A DNA stretch of 35,602 bases from Clostridia bacterium (GCA_017456145.1 JAFTJZ010000012.1:1-35602); one strand, 5' to 3'. Numbered from the stretch's first letter, positions 1-9,286 are shown. Made by a program: numbers and translations. The notes: generated by a model from the sequence alone, not told the origin.

Positions 1-172
1 AGACTTGGGGCTTTGCCCCAAACCCCACTTAAGGTGCTTTTTCGAGAAAAAGCACCTTAAGAATCCTTAAAAAGCTTTTTCAAAAGGATCATTTTATGGG
101 TTTTCGCCCCACCGTGTTGGGTGGAGAATGCTTTGGTCTATAGTCTGAGGGGCTGCGCCAATGACGCAGCCC
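1..172. repeat. 172-bp dispersed intergenic repeat, copy 1
   Basis: This non-coding stretch downstream of htpG is repeated at 8135-8306 in the same orientation, with 5 differences in 172 aligned bases and no indels (differences at local bases 22, 102, 141, 160 and 164). It contains a perfect 12-bp stem with a 4-base loop at 33-60 (AAGGTGCTTTTT, loop CGAG) and ends in a GC hairpin (GGGCTGCG/CGCAGCCC, about 150-172). The right-hand hairpin may also act as a terminator for htpG. The element may extend left beyond the window. No gene is seen in 1-197. Confidence 0.9.
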
Positions 173-197
173 CACATATTTTCGGACTTTTGCCGTA

Positions 198-2090
198 TCA
201 CATCAGGCCGCAGACCAGCGCGCTAATCTCGGCAGGGTTGTCGATGGTCAGTCCATTGATCAATCTTGCCTGCGCGTAGAGGATCTTGGTGTAGTCGGCA
301 AGGCGGCTCTTATCGCTCTGTGCCAGCGCGCGCAGCTTGTCCGCCACGGGGTGGGATGCATTGATCTCCAGCACCAGCGTTGCCTTGGCGCGGTTCTCCT
401 CGCCGCCGGGCATCTTCCCCAGCACCTTTTCCATCTCGACCGACAGCTCACCCTCACTGGAGAGCGAGACGGGGTGGGAGCCCAGCGTGTTGGTAAAGCG
501 CACCGCGCTGACCGCGCCCGCAAGTGCCTCCTTCATGGCATCAAAGAGCGTCGTTGCGTCCTCGTTTTCCTTTTTAAGCGCCTCTTTTTCCTCGTCGGTG
601 CCAAGGTCCAGCTTTTCGGTGCAGACGTTGGTAAACTTCTTCCCCTCATATTCGGCGAGCATCTTGATGGCAAACTCGTCTACGTCGTCGGTCAGGTACA
701 GCACCTCAAAGCCGCTGCCCCGCACGCTCTCCACCTGCGGCAGCAGGGCGATCTTGTCCACCGTCTCACCGCAGGCGTAGTACACAGCCGTTTGCGACTC
801 GGGCATACGGGACAGATACTCCTTGAGCGTGACGTACTTTTTGTCCTCTTGCGCCAAGGAGCTGCGGAACATGACCAAGTCCTTGAGCTCATCCTTGTGC
901 ATCCCGTACTCGGAATACAGGCCGAACTTGAGCTGCAGCCCGAAGGCATCGAAGAACTTTTCATACGCAGCGCGGTCGCTGTTCATCAGCTTTTCCAGCT
1001 CCGCGCGGATCTTTTTATCGATCGCCTTTGCCATGACCTTGAGCTGGCGATCGTGCTGCAGCATCTCACGGGAGATGTTGAGCGACAGATCGGCGCTGTC
1101 CACCAGACCGCGGACAAAGCCGAAGTGATCGGGGATCAGATCCGCGCACTTTTCCATGATCATGACGCCGCTGGAATAAAGCTGCAGCCCCTTCTCATAA
1201 TCGGTGGTGTAATAATTGTAGGGCGCACGCGCAGGGATAAAGAGCAGCGCCTCATAGGTCGCAAGCCCCTCGGCACGGACGTGAATGGTCTTTGTCGGCT
1301 TTTCAAAATCATAGAATTTGTCTTGGTAGAAGTGCTCGTACTCCTCCTGACTGACCTCGGTGGGATTTTTCTTCCACAGGGGGGTCATGCTGTTGAGCGT
1401 CTGCACCTCGCGGATCGTTTCATACTCGTCGCTGTCCTGCTTTTTGCGGGAGGTCTCGACCTCCATGCGGATGGGATAGCGGATATAATCGGAATATTTG
1501 CGCACCAGCTCGCGGATGCGGTATTCCTGTAGATATTCACCGTACTTTTCGTCCTCGGTGTCGTCCTTGAGATGCAGCGTGATGGTGGTTCCGATTTCGT
1601 CGCGGCTGCCCTTCTCTACGGTGTAGCCCTCAACGCCCTCGGACTCCCAGATCCATGCGTCGCTGCTGCCGACGGCGCGGGTGATAACGGTGATGCGATC
1701 AGCCACCATGAACGCCGAATAAAAGCCGACGCCGAACTGACCGATGATGTCCACGTCCTCCTTTTTCTCGTTCTCCTGCTTAAAATCGAACGAGCCGCTC
1801 TTGGCAATCGTGCCGAGATTGTTCTCCAGCTCCTCGGGCGTCATGCCGCAGCCGTTGTCGGTGATGGTGATGGTGCGAGTCTTCTCGTCAACCGCCAGGT
1901 CAATGGCAAGGTCGCCGCGGTTGACGCCCAGCGACGTTTCGGTCAACGAGCGGAAGTAGAGCTTGTCCAGCGCGTCGGAGGCGTTGGAGATCAGCTCACG
2001 CAAAAAGATCTCCTTGTGCGTATAGATCGAATTGATCATCATGTCCAAGAGTTTCTTGGATTCGGTTTGAAATTGCTTTTTTTCAGCCAT
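198..2090 (-). CDS. htpG: Chaperone protein HtpG (Hsp90 family)
   Basis: A 630-aa cytosolic ATP-dependent chaperone, the usual length for bacterial Hsp90. The N-terminal GHKL ATPase motifs are intact: RELISNASDA (catalytic Glu32, Asn36), DNGCGM (Asp78) and GQFGVGF (about 118-124), followed by the middle domain and the C-terminal dimerisation domain; the eukaryotic MEEVD tail is absent, as expected. The start is supported by AAGGAG 11 bases upstream. It is a single-gene unit with its own consensus promoter (2199-2226) and a CIRCE operator (2168-2194) in the leader, so HrcA repression and heat induction are likely. The product is very secure. Confidence 0.98.
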   Translation of the reverse strand: MAEKKQFQTESKKLLDMMINSIYTHKEIFLRELISNASDALDKLYFRSLTETSLGVNRGDLAIDLAVDEKTRTITITDNGCGMTPEELENNLGTIAKSGSFDFKQENEKKEDVDIIGQFGVGFYSAFMVADRITVITRAVGSSDAWIWESEGVEGYTVEKGSRDEIGTTITLHLKDDTEDEKYGEYLQEYRIRELVRKYSDYIRYPIRMEVETSRKKQDSDEYETIREVQTLNSMTPLWKKNPTEVSQEEYEHFYQDKFYDFEKPTKTIHVRAEGLATYEALLFIPARAPYNYYTTDYEKGLQLYSSGVMIMEKCADLIPDHFGFVRGLVDSADLSLNISREMLQHDRQLKVMAKAIDKKIRAELEKLMNSDRAAYEKFFDAFGLQLKFGLYSEYGMHKDELKDLVMFRSSLAQEDKKYVTLKEYLSRMPESQTAVYYACGETVDKIALLPQVESVRGSGFEVLYLTDDVDEFAIKMLAEYEGKKFTNVCTEKLDLGTDEEKEALKKENEDATTLFDAMKEALAGAVSAVRFTNTLGSHPVSLSSEGELSVEMEKVLGKMPGGEENRAKATLVLEINASHPVADKLRALAQSDKSRLADYTKILYAQARLINGLTIDNPAEISALVCGLM

Positions 2091-2167
2091 GATTTGTTTT
2101 GCTCCTTATATATATGAAATTAAATCCGTTTTCGAGGCTGCAGAGTCACGGTGTGGATATTTCGGAA

Positions 2168-2194
2168 TTAGCACTCTCGATCGCGGAGTGCTAA
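2168..2194. promoter_or_regulatory. CIRCE operator (HrcA site)
   Basis: The sequence is TTAGCACTC, nine bases, GAGTGCTAA: an exact match to the CIRCE consensus bound by the heat-shock repressor HrcA. It starts just downstream of the htpG -10 box and overlaps the expected transcription start, so bound HrcA would block htpG transcription. Confidence 0.96.
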
Positions 2195-2198
2195 TTCT

Positions 2199-2226
2199 AT
2201 TATACCACACTTTTTTCGTTTGTCAA
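2199..2226 (-). promoter_or_regulatory. htpG sigma-A promoter
   Basis: Reading the minus strand, TTGACA (2226-2221), a 16-bp spacer and TATAAT (2204-2199): both hexamers match consensus. The expected start point falls on the edge of the CIRCE element. Confidence 0.9.
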
Positions 2227-2230
2227 GGGG

Positions 2231-2304
2231 TTTACAATTTTTTTACAATTTGTTTGGGGCAAGAGCGCTTCACTCCCCCGCCCCGCGCAAAAAATTTACA
2301 ATTT
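2231..2304. repeat. Three TTTACAATTT direct repeats upstream of the GH92 promoter
   Basis: TTTACAATTT occurs at 2231-2240, 2242-2251 and 2295-2304. The steps are 11 and 53 bp (about one and five helical turns), so all three lie on one face of the DNA, and the last copy is 26 bp upstream of the GH92 -35 box. They may be regulator sites, but AT-rich chance repetition is possible. Confidence 0.4.
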
Positions 2305-2330
2305 CATCCAAGATATCCGTCGGAGTGCTC

Positions 2331-2359
2331 TTGACTTCTCCTTCATTTCGTGATAAACT
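2331..2359 (+). promoter_or_regulatory. GH92 gene promoter (extended -10)
   Basis: TTGACT (2331-2336), a 17-bp spacer ending in TGA, then TAAACT (2354-2359). This is a good sigma-A promoter with an extended -10 (TGnTAAACT), the same -10 sequence as the promoter of the 1294-aa surface protein gene at 23641. Confidence 0.75.
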
Positions 2360-2417
2360 ATACGTAGTATCATCAACCCGTGCGCCGCACTGCGGCGAAG
2401 AAAGGACGGAGCCCGCC

Positions 2418-5400
2418 ATGAGCACACAACCGCTATACTTTACATCCTTTGAACCCATTCCCACCGATGAGGAATCTGCCGCAGGCACCTCCCTGCCCGA
2501 GATCTTCCCCATTCAACGCAGCGAAGGCATCAGCGCGCTGACCGTCACCGTCTCCGGCGGCCCTGCCCGCAACCGCGGCGGACTTTGCGCCAATTGCGGC
2601 TGGACGGGCGCACACGCAGCGCTCCTGCGCGGCACCCACACCGTCAGCGGTGCAGCCTCGGCTTGTGCCGTGCTTGCCGACGGACTGTCTGTCACGATTA
2701 CGCCGGGGATTCATCTTTCCTACCTCATTTTCCCCGATTGCGCCACCCCCGACACCGATTTTTCCTATACCTCCCATTATGTTGCCGTTGATCTCGCTTT
2801 TAGTGACGGCACGCATCTGTCCGAGCTTTCTCTGCCCGACCAGAACGGGCACACCGTCAGCGCACGCGCGCAGGGGCAGACCCGCTCGCTGTTCACCCGC
2901 GAGTGGAACTATATCGAGGTCGATCTGTCCGCCGCCGCAGGCAAGACGGTAAGCGCTGTGCTGCTCACCTATGACAAGCCCGAGGGCCAGGGAGAGATCT
3001 TTACCTATGTGGACGATATCAAGCTTGCCGCTTGCCAGAGCCGCATCAGCCAAAGCCCCGCAGATGACGTTCTCATCACCCGCGGTACCATGAACAGCGA
3101 CAAGAGCCGCGGGCTGATGTTCCCTGCCGTCTGCGTTCCCAACGGCTTTAACTTCTGGGCGCCCGCCTCCTATACGCATCGTTTCTTCTACGATTATCAG
3201 GAATCCTCGCTGGTCGATTTCCGCATCTCGCATCAATCCAGCTATCACCTTCTGGATCACGGTGTGCTGCAGTTCATGCCCAACGTCACGGCGACCGCCG
3301 CAGAGGACGCCCAGCTGAATGAATCTGCCCGCCGCAGCCATTTCTCACACGAGAACGAGATCGCCCACGCCCACGAGTATGCCGTCACCTTTGATGAGGA
3401 CTCCCCCGCAGGCACCTCTCGCGTACAGATCACTCCGACCGATCACGCCGCCGTCATCCGCATCACCTTCCCGCCCTTTGCCGAGCGAAGAAATATCATT
3501 TTTGATTGCCACAATACCTCGGGGCTGATCAACACCAAGGGGACCCTCTCCTTTAGCGGCTGCTCCTTCCGCGCCGTGGTGGATTATCACTTCTCCCAGC
3601 TTGATGCGGGAGATACCCTGATGTACGTCTACGGCGAATTTGACTGCCGCCCCGAAAATGCGGCGACCGTCCCCGGCCCCCGCCCCTACGGCATGGTACA
3701 ATTTGCCCCCGGTAACGATTGCGTTACCATGCGCATTGCGACCTCCTACATCAGCACCGAGCAGGCACGCAGAAACCTGCATCTGGAGGTAGGCGATGCC
3801 TCCTATGAGGAGATCCGCGATCGCGCCATGCGCCTTTGGAACGACCTTCTGGGCGTCATCGAGATCGGAGAGGGTGCCACCGAGCAGCAGCGCATCACCA
3901 TGCGCTCCTCTCAGTACCGTATGTACGCCTACCCCACCAATTATTCCGAGAATATCGGCACGGCAGAATCCCCGAACATCGTCTACGCCAGCCCCTACCA
4001 GAGCACCAACGAGCGCCCCGTCACCGTACAGGGGCAGATGTACACCTCCAACGGGTTCTGGGACACCTACCGCACTGCCTGGACAGCCTACGCGCTGCTG
4101 ACCCCCCACCGTGCGACGACACTGCTCGAGGGCATATTGCAGCACTACCGCGAGACAGGCTGGGTCGGGCGCTGGCTGACCCCTGCCGCCGCCAACTGCA
4201 TGGTCGGCACCAGCTACGACATCATCTTTGCCGACGCGCTTGCCCGCGGTGTCAACTTCAACACCGAGCAGGCATGGGGCGCCTCGGTTCGCTCGGCAGC
4301 CTGCCCGATGCAGCGCTGCTTTGGTCGTGCCGGCGGACACACCGCACCGCTGCTGGGCTATACCCCCAACGGCATCTGCTGGACACTGGAGAACGCGACC
4401 TCCGACGCCGCCATTTCCCGCATGGCCAGAACACTCGGCAAGCGAGACGAGGCGATCTATTACGCCAACCGCGCGCTGTTCTACGTCAACGTCTTTGACC
4501 GCGCACTGGATTTCTTCGTCCAGCGCGACAGCAACGGAGAGTTTGTGGCAAACGAGGAAAATTTCTGCCCGATGAAGTGGGACTACGGCTATGTTGAGAC
4601 CAATGCATGGGGCACAGCCTTCTCGGTCACCCACGACGTACAGGGCTTGACGACTCTGTACGGCGGACGCGAGGCGACCATAAGAAAGCTGGACGCTCTG
4701 TTCTCTGCCCCCGCCCGTCATTACCGCGATAACGGCACCTGGCAGCACGAGATGATCGAGGCGCAGGACATTCGCCTGGGGCAGTACCAGCATTCCAACC
4801 AACCCTCGCATCACATCTGTTATCTTTACAACTATCTGGGTCAGCCGTACAAGACCCAATGGCTCACCCGCGACGTGCTCGATCGTCTGTACGTCGGCAG
4901 CCCCATCGGGCAGGGTGTTTACGGCGACGAGGACAACGGTGAGCAGTCGGCATGGTACGTGCTCTCGGCGCTCGGATTCTATCCGATGAACACGGGCACG
5001 GATGAATACTGCATCACCTCCCCGCTGCTGCCCGAGGTCACGCTGCATCTGCCCACGGGAGACCTGCACATTCGCGCCGTGGACAACAGTTCCCGCAACG
5101 TCTACATTCAGCGCATGGAGATCGACGGCAAGCCGTACAACCGTTGTTTCATCACGCATGGTGCATTGACGGCTGCGCGTGAGATCGTCTTTTACATGGG
5201 CGATCACCCCTCTGATTTCGGCACGGGCACGGACAGCTTGCCCTCTTCGTGGACCCGCGGAGCGCTGCAGCCCGTTCCCGCTACGGATCTGGTTGACAAG
5301 GCAAGCATCACAGCCGATACGGACATCACCGCGCTGCATGACAACAGCACCATCAGTGAGCTTTGTGTCGAGGGCGGTAAGCTGACCGTAACGTACCGCT

Positions 5401-5675
5401 TTGCCGATCCCATGACCGTACAGATTCTGACGGTCGCCTGCGGCAAGGAGCCCGCAGCAGCCCCCGATGCGCTGCATCTGGAGGTCTCTGCCGATCCCGA
5501 GGGCGACGTATGGCAGACGCTGGATTGCAGAGAGGGGCTGCGCTATGAGTTCCCCAACATGATCAAGCCCTATGCGCCCATCGCGCCCGCACCATACTAC
5601 CGTTATCGTCTGACATTGACCCGCGCCGACGCGACGCCCATGGCGATTGGCGAGGTTGAGCTGATTGGAAAATAA
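2418..5675 (+). CDS. GH92 family alpha-mannosidase (probable exo-alpha-1,2)
   Basis: A 1085-aa protein; GH92 enzymes are Ca2+-dependent inverting exo-alpha-mannosidases that trim mannose from N-glycans and mannans. Family signatures seen: GFWDTYRTAW, ETNAW (Glu727, the expected catalytic acid), HE at 777-778 (the His-Glu pair linked to alpha-1,2 specificity in characterised members), HSNQPSHH, and GDEDNGEQSAWY (Asp837/Asp839, expected base). An extra beta-sandwich-like module (about 1-210) precedes the GH92 N-domain and (alpha/alpha)6 core; the last ~170 residues look like a C-terminal sandwich. The start is set by GGAG six bases upstream; the frame stays open further upstream, but that part overlaps the promoter. 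There is no signal peptide, so a cytoplasmic role on imported mannosides is inferred. Residue assignments come from remembered family alignments. Confidence 0.93.
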   Translation: MSTQPLYFTSFEPIPTDEESAAGTSLPEIFPIQRSEGISALTVTVSGGPARNRGGLCANCGWTGAHAALLRGTHTVSGAASACAVLADGLSVTITPGIHLSYLIFPDCATPDTDFSYTSHYVAVDLAFSDGTHLSELSLPDQNGHTVSARAQGQTRSLFTREWNYIEVDLSAAAGKTVSAVLLTYDKPEGQGEIFTYVDDIKLAACQSRISQSPADDVLITRGTMNSDKSRGLMFPAVCVPNGFNFWAPASYTHRFFYDYQESSLVDFRISHQSSYHLLDHGVLQFMPNVTATAAEDAQLNESARRSHFSHENEIAHAHEYAVTFDEDSPAGTSRVQITPTDHAAVIRITFPPFAERRNIIFDCHNTSGLINTKGTLSFSGCSFRAVVDYHFSQLDAGDTLMYVYGEFDCRPENAATVPGPRPYGMVQFAPGNDCVTMRIATSYISTEQARRNLHLEVGDASYEEIRDRAMRLWNDLLGVIEIGEGATEQQRITMRSSQYRMYAYPTNYSENIGTAESPNIVYASPYQSTNERPVTVQGQMYTSNGFWDTYRTAWTAYALLTPHRATTLLEGILQHYRETGWVGRWLTPAAANCMVGTSYDIIFADALARGVNFNTEQAWGASVRSAACPMQRCFGRAGGHTAPLLGYTPNGICWTLENATSDAAISRMARTLGKRDEAIYYANRALFYVNVFDRALDFFVQRDSNGEFVANEENFCPMKWDYGYVETNAWGTAFSVTHDVQGLTTLYGGREATIRKLDALFSAPARHYRDNGTWQHEMIEAQDIRLGQYQHSNQPSHHICYLYNYLGQPYKTQWLTRDVLDRLYVGSPIGQGVYGDEDNGEQSAWYVLSALGFYPMNTGTDEYCITSPLLPEVTLHLPTGDLHIRAVDNSSRNVYIQRMEIDGKPYNRCFITHGALTAAREIVFYMGDHPSDFGTGTDSLPSSWTRGALQPVPATDLVDKASITADTDITALHDNSTISELCVEGGKLTVTYRFADPMTVQILTVACGKEPAAAPDALHLEVSADPEGDVWQTLDCREGLRYEFPNMIKPYAPIAPAPYYRYRLTLTRADATPMAIGEVELIGK

Positions 5676-5684
5676 AGCATGAAA

Positions 5685-5739
5685 ACGGGGGTGAGTCAAA
5701 TGCAGGAATGCATGGATCCTCACCCCCGTCGTTTTATTT
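5685..5739 (+). terminator. Intrinsic terminator of GH92 gene (GGGGGTGAG family, copy 1)
   Basis: The stem ACGGGGGTGAG/CTCACCCCCGT (5685-5729) encloses an inner ATGC/GCAT stem with loop aggaat, and is followed by a T-rich run. It begins 9 bases after the GH92 stop and belongs to the same family as the hairpins at 7943 and 11754. Confidence 0.88.
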
Positions 5740-5855
5740 TGCGAGCCGTGCGGAAAGTAAGGAGAGATAAGTTCTATTGCAAAAATGCGCTTGCAAAATC
5801 AAGCTTTTTCAGGATCAAATGTAAGTTTTGTTAAGTTTTATGTGGATTTCTCCTA

Positions 5856-5884
5856 TTGAAAAAGCAGCGGCAAGCCCTTATAAT
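5856..5884 (+). promoter_or_regulatory. Promoter of beta-helix lipoprotein gene
   Basis: TTGAAA (5856-5861), a 17-bp spacer and TATAAT (5879-5884). Just upstream are two TTGCAAAA copies and a GCTTG/CAAGC inverted repeat (5788-5804) that could hold a regulator. Confidence 0.88.
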
Positions 5885-5944
5885 ATACATACGGGCATTG
5901 TTGCCCATCATCAGAAATTCGAAAAAATCATACGGAGGAACCTT

Positions 5945-7918
5945 ATGAAAACGCTGAAACACCTTGTTCTTTTCATTCTCATGCTCTCGACGGGCATCCT
6001 GTGTCTTGGCGCCCTTGCCGCCTGCGGCAATCCCACCGATGACACGCCCCCCGAGCCAATCGACAAAGACGACGATTCCCTCTCGCAGGAGAGTGCTCCC
6101 ACTCCCGCGCAGACCATGACCGTATTTGTCGATGCTGTCAACGGTAGTGACGACAATATCGGCAATATCGTCTCTCCTCTTGCTACACTTAACGCCGCCA
6201 AGGAGCTGGTGCGCGATCTGCACAGCGGCGACAACCGCACCACCCCCGTCACCGTCTATCTGCGCGAGGGAACGCATTTCCTTGCGGACACCCTCAAGCT
6301 CAGTGGCAAGGACAGCTACACCACCTACACTGCCTATGAGGATGAGAAGGTCACCATCTCCGGCGGTACGGTCATCACGTCCTGGAGCGAGAGCAGTGGC
6401 GGCATCTGGGTCGCCAATGCCAAGGACATTGAGAGCCGCGACTTTTTCGTCAACGGTGTCCGCGCCACCCGCGCCCGCACCGATTTCTCCCCCACCGTCA
6501 TCGATTTCACCAAGGAGACCGTCACGGTCTCCAACCGCGAGCTTGCCGATCTGGAAAAGCCCCGCGACCTGGAATTTGTGCTGAAAAATTACTGGAATCT
6601 TCCCCGCATCTGTGCCGAGAGTGCCGTGACCAACGACGACGGCACCACCACCTTTACCATGGTGCAGCCGGGCTGGAACACCTATTATGAGACCGCCACG
6701 CTGGGCGGCGCCGCGGTCAACGCAAACCAGTTCTTCTACGCCGAGAACGCCTACGAATTTTTGGACGAGCCGGGCGAATGGTATCTGGATACCGCTGCGG
6801 GCAAGATCTACTATATGCCGCGCGAGGGCGAGGACATGACCACCGCCGACGCGGTGCTGGGGCGCTTGGAGCAGCTGGTCACCCTGACCGGCGGCAAGAC
6901 CTCCGTGATCAACGAGGTGTCCTTCACGGGGCTGACGTTCAGCCACACCACTTGGATGCAGGCATCGAGCGATGCGGGACTTTTGACCATTCAGGCAAAC
7001 TTCTACAAGCGCAAGGGCACCACCGCCGCAACGCAGTGGAGCAACGATAACTGGGTCACCCCCTCTGCCGCCATTGAGGGTAAGCACACCACCGACGCGA
7101 TCTTCACCGACAACACCTTCTGCAACCTGGGAAATGCGGCACTCCATCTCTCCACGGGAACCAAAAACGCACGCATCACCAAGAACAGCTTGTACGACTG
7201 CGCAGGCTCGGGCATTATGCTGGGCGGCTTTGCCACGGCAGACCACGACATCATCCACAAGGACGGCAGCAACAAGGACACCAACTGGTATCTGGTCTCC
7301 GAGAACAATCTCATTGAGGACAACGTCATCGACAACATCGGCAGCGTCTACGCAGGCGGCGTCGGCATCTGCGTCGGATACGTTCGCGACACCGCGGTCT
7401 CCCACAACACGCTGACCAATCTTCCCTACACCGGCATTTCGTTCGGTTGGGGCTGGGGCTGTAACGGGCAGGAGCTGCGTGACGCCTACTATTCGGATGA
7501 AAACGGCATTTTCCTGTTTTCGGGCAATGAGATCAGCAACAATTATATCTACAACATCATGAACGTATTGTTTGACGGCGGCGGCATCTACACGCTGGGG
7601 CGCAACGACAATACCGTCATCGAAGGCAACTACATCGAGAAGGTCAACAACGACTACGGTGCGATCTATCTGGACGACGGCTCGGTCGGCTTTACCGTTT
7701 ACGATAACGTCATCAAGGACGCATATCGCAACTACATCTACAAGGGTGACCGCAACCACATCTACGACAACTACACCTCCTCGGGTACGGCAAAGCAGCC
7801 CGATTATGACCTGCGCACACCGCTGGATCCGCAAAATCCCGATTATACGTTTGAAAACAACTATGACTGGGATGAGGACGCGGTAGAAAAGATCCGCCAA
7901 AAAGCCGGCGCGAGATGA
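5945..7918 (+). CDS. Right-handed parallel beta-helix lipoprotein
   Basis: A 657-aa lipoprotein. The start is set by GGAGG seven bases upstream. A lipobox (LAAC, Cys27) ends the signal peptide, then comes an acidic linker (about 28-60). The opening TVFVDAVNGSDDNIGN, followed by SPLATLNAAKELV and a GTHFLADTLKL segment, is typical of extracellular beta-helix proteins acting on polysaccharides (pectate-lyase fold; GH141-type enzymes share this layout). Repeating coils such as NNLIEDNVIDNIGSVYAGG and GNYIEKVNNDYGAIYLDDG fill the second half. A surface enzyme or glycan-binding protein is likely, but the substrate cannot be named. It is monocistronic, between its own promoter and terminator. Confidence 0.85.
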   Translation: MKTLKHLVLFILMLSTGILCLGALAACGNPTDDTPPEPIDKDDDSLSQESAPTPAQTMTVFVDAVNGSDDNIGNIVSPLATLNAAKELVRDLHSGDNRTTPVTVYLREGTHFLADTLKLSGKDSYTTYTAYEDEKVTISGGTVITSWSESSGGIWVANAKDIESRDFFVNGVRATRARTDFSPTVIDFTKETVTVSNRELADLEKPRDLEFVLKNYWNLPRICAESAVTNDDGTTTFTMVQPGWNTYYETATLGGAAVNANQFFYAENAYEFLDEPGEWYLDTAAGKIYYMPREGEDMTTADAVLGRLEQLVTLTGGKTSVINEVSFTGLTFSHTTWMQASSDAGLLTIQANFYKRKGTTAATQWSNDNWVTPSAAIEGKHTTDAIFTDNTFCNLGNAALHLSTGTKNARITKNSLYDCAGSGIMLGGFATADHDIIHKDGSNKDTNWYLVSENNLIEDNVIDNIGSVYAGGVGICVGYVRDTAVSHNTLTNLPYTGISFGWGWGCNGQELRDAYYSDENGIFLFSGNEISNNYIYNIMNVLFDGGGIYTLGRNDNTVIEGNYIEKVNNDYGAIYLDDGSVGFTVYDNVIKDAYRNYIYKGDRNHIYDNYTSSGTAKQPDYDLRTPLDPQNPDYTFENNYDWDEDAVEKIRQKAGAR

Positions 7919-7942
7919 GCAAGGAATATTTCGAGACATATA

Positions 7943-7999
7943 TGGGGGTGAGCTTCCAATGCAAAAACGCATGGGAAGCTCACCCCCGTCTTTTACTTT
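7943..7999 (+). terminator. Intrinsic terminator (GGGGGTGAG family, copy 2)
   Basis: GGGGGTGAGCTTCC (7944-7957) pairs with GGAAGCTCACCCCC (7974-7987) around an ATGC/GCAT inner stem with loop aaaaac, then GTCTTTTACTTTT. It lies 25 bases after the beta-helix gene stop. Confidence 0.88.
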
Positions 8000-8093
8000 T
8001 TACTTTGTGGCTGCACAGCGCAATTTTTGCCTGCTTTGCAGAAAAAAACGCAAATTCCCCGCGGCAAAAAACTTACCGTCGGCTTTATAGGCA

Positions 8094-8116
8094 GGGCTGC
8101 GCCGATGACGCAGCCC
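8094..8116. repeat. GC hairpin matching the right end of the 172-bp repeat
   Basis: GGGCTGCG, a short loop and CGCAGCCC repeats the hairpin that closes the 172-bp element, here just before copy 2. It may be the relic of an earlier tandem copy. Confidence 0.6.
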
Positions 8117-8134
8117 CGCTCTTTGTCGACGAGC

Positions 8135-8306
8135 AGACTTGGGGCTTTGCCCCAACCCCCACTTAAGGTGCTTTTTCGAGAAAAAGCACCTTAAGAATCC
8201 TTAAAAAGCTTTTTCAAAAGGATCATTTTATGGGTGTTCGCCCCACCGTGTTGGGTGGAGAATGCTTTGGTCTACAGTCTGAGGGGCTGCGCCGATGTCG
8301 CAGCCC
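8135..8306. repeat. 172-bp dispersed intergenic repeat, copy 2
   Basis: It aligns end to end with bases 1-172 at about 97% identity, including the perfect AAGGTGCTTTTT stem-loop and the closing GC hairpin. It lies just beyond the stop of the minus-strand transporter gene, the same relation that copy 1 has to htpG. Together with the hairpins around it, it fills the gene-free stretch 7919-8317. Confidence 0.9.
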
Positions 8307-8317
8307 TGCCCGCATCA

Positions 8318-9286
8318 CTAAGCCACCATAAAAAGCACTGCACCGACGACGCTGAGAACAAGGCTGATCGCGCTGTAGCGATCGATCCGCTCACCGAAGA
8401 AGATGCGTCCGAAGATGGCGGTCAGCACGATGACCGACGCGCTGATCATCGGGAACTGGATGGAGGCATCCATAATGCGGGCGCACTCCTGCGAGAAAAT
8501 ATTCGCGACGCCGTTGCAAACGGCATACCCCAAGCCAAAGCCCGCCAGCACCAGCAGCTTTTTGCCCGTCGCGGGACTCTCACGCGTGACGTCCCAAAAA
8601 ACGCTGCGGAAGGCCCCGCGCTCGCCCTTGATCCTTCGGGCGGTGGCATAAACCACCAGCAGCAGTGCTGAGATCACCAGCTGAATGACGGCACACAGCA
8701 TGGTGAAGGCCCCCGAGGAGATGGCATCCGCATGAATGGAGTGTGCCTTGGTCACAATGCTGATCGAGCCGTTAAAGGTAAACAATATCAAGCAAAGGCC
8801 ATGGAACAAAAGGATTTTTCCCACGCTCCGTGTGCCGGTGTCCTTCTCTGCGGCAGCGCCTTTCCCACCCTTGGGCAGCACGTTCGGAATGATGGCAGCA
8901 ATCAACACGGCGATCGCGATCAGCTTGAGCGGCGGGCAGGGCTCCCCCAGCATCAGCACTCCGTACCCAAACGGCAGCACCATGCCGCCGATCAGCATAT
9001 ACGTCGTCACCACTGCCATGTTGCCAAGGCGCATGGCGGGGATATTGCAAAGATTCATGGTAACGGCACAGCCGACGTAGAGCAGACCATACAGCAGTGC
9101 CGCACCGCTGAACTCAAAAGCAAAGCCGTTGAGCGGCAGAAGATAACAGACCATCAGCGCGCTGATCAGCACACCGTTCCACAAGCCCACGTGAGGGGCA
9201 GCGGAGGCACGGCGGGAAAAGCTTTTGGTGAAAATAAATTGCACGGAAAACAGTGTGCAGGCAAGCGCGAGATATATGTATTCCAT
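8318..9286 (-). CDS. DMT superfamily (EamA-like) transporter
   Basis: A 322-aa integral membrane protein starting MEYIYLAL. The start is chosen because GAGGA lies seven bases upstream; an in-frame ATG further upstream would lie in the promoter region. About ten hydrophobic helices in two halves separated by a charged loop (KGGKGAAAEKDTGTRSVGK) match the drug/metabolite transporter fold. The final helix block, FFGERIDRYSAISLVLSVVG, is typical of EamA proteins. The substrate is unknown. It has its own promoter (9336-9364), is divergent from the 9489 lipoprotein gene, and runs into repeat copy 2. Confidence 0.85.
   Translation of the reverse strand: MEYIYLALACTLFSVQFIFTKSFSRRASAAPHVGLWNGVLISALMVCYLLPLNGFAFEFSGAALLYGLLYVGCAVTMNLCNIPAMRLGNMAVVTTYMLIGGMVLPFGYGVLMLGEPCPPLKLIAIAVLIAAIIPNVLPKGGKGAAAEKDTGTRSVGKILLFHGLCLILFTFNGSISIVTKAHSIHADAISSGAFTMLCAVIQLVISALLLVVYATARRIKGERGAFRSVFWDVTRESPATGKKLLVLAGFGLGYAVCNGVANIFSQECARIMDASIQFPMISASVIVLTAIFGRIFFGERIDRYSAISLVLSVVGAVLFMVA

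Noticed and set aside
3345-5723. Long open frame antisense to the GH92 gene (792 codons)
   Set aside because: It is a mirror of the GC-rich coding frame with no family motifs; the sense strand has a complete GH92 signature set.
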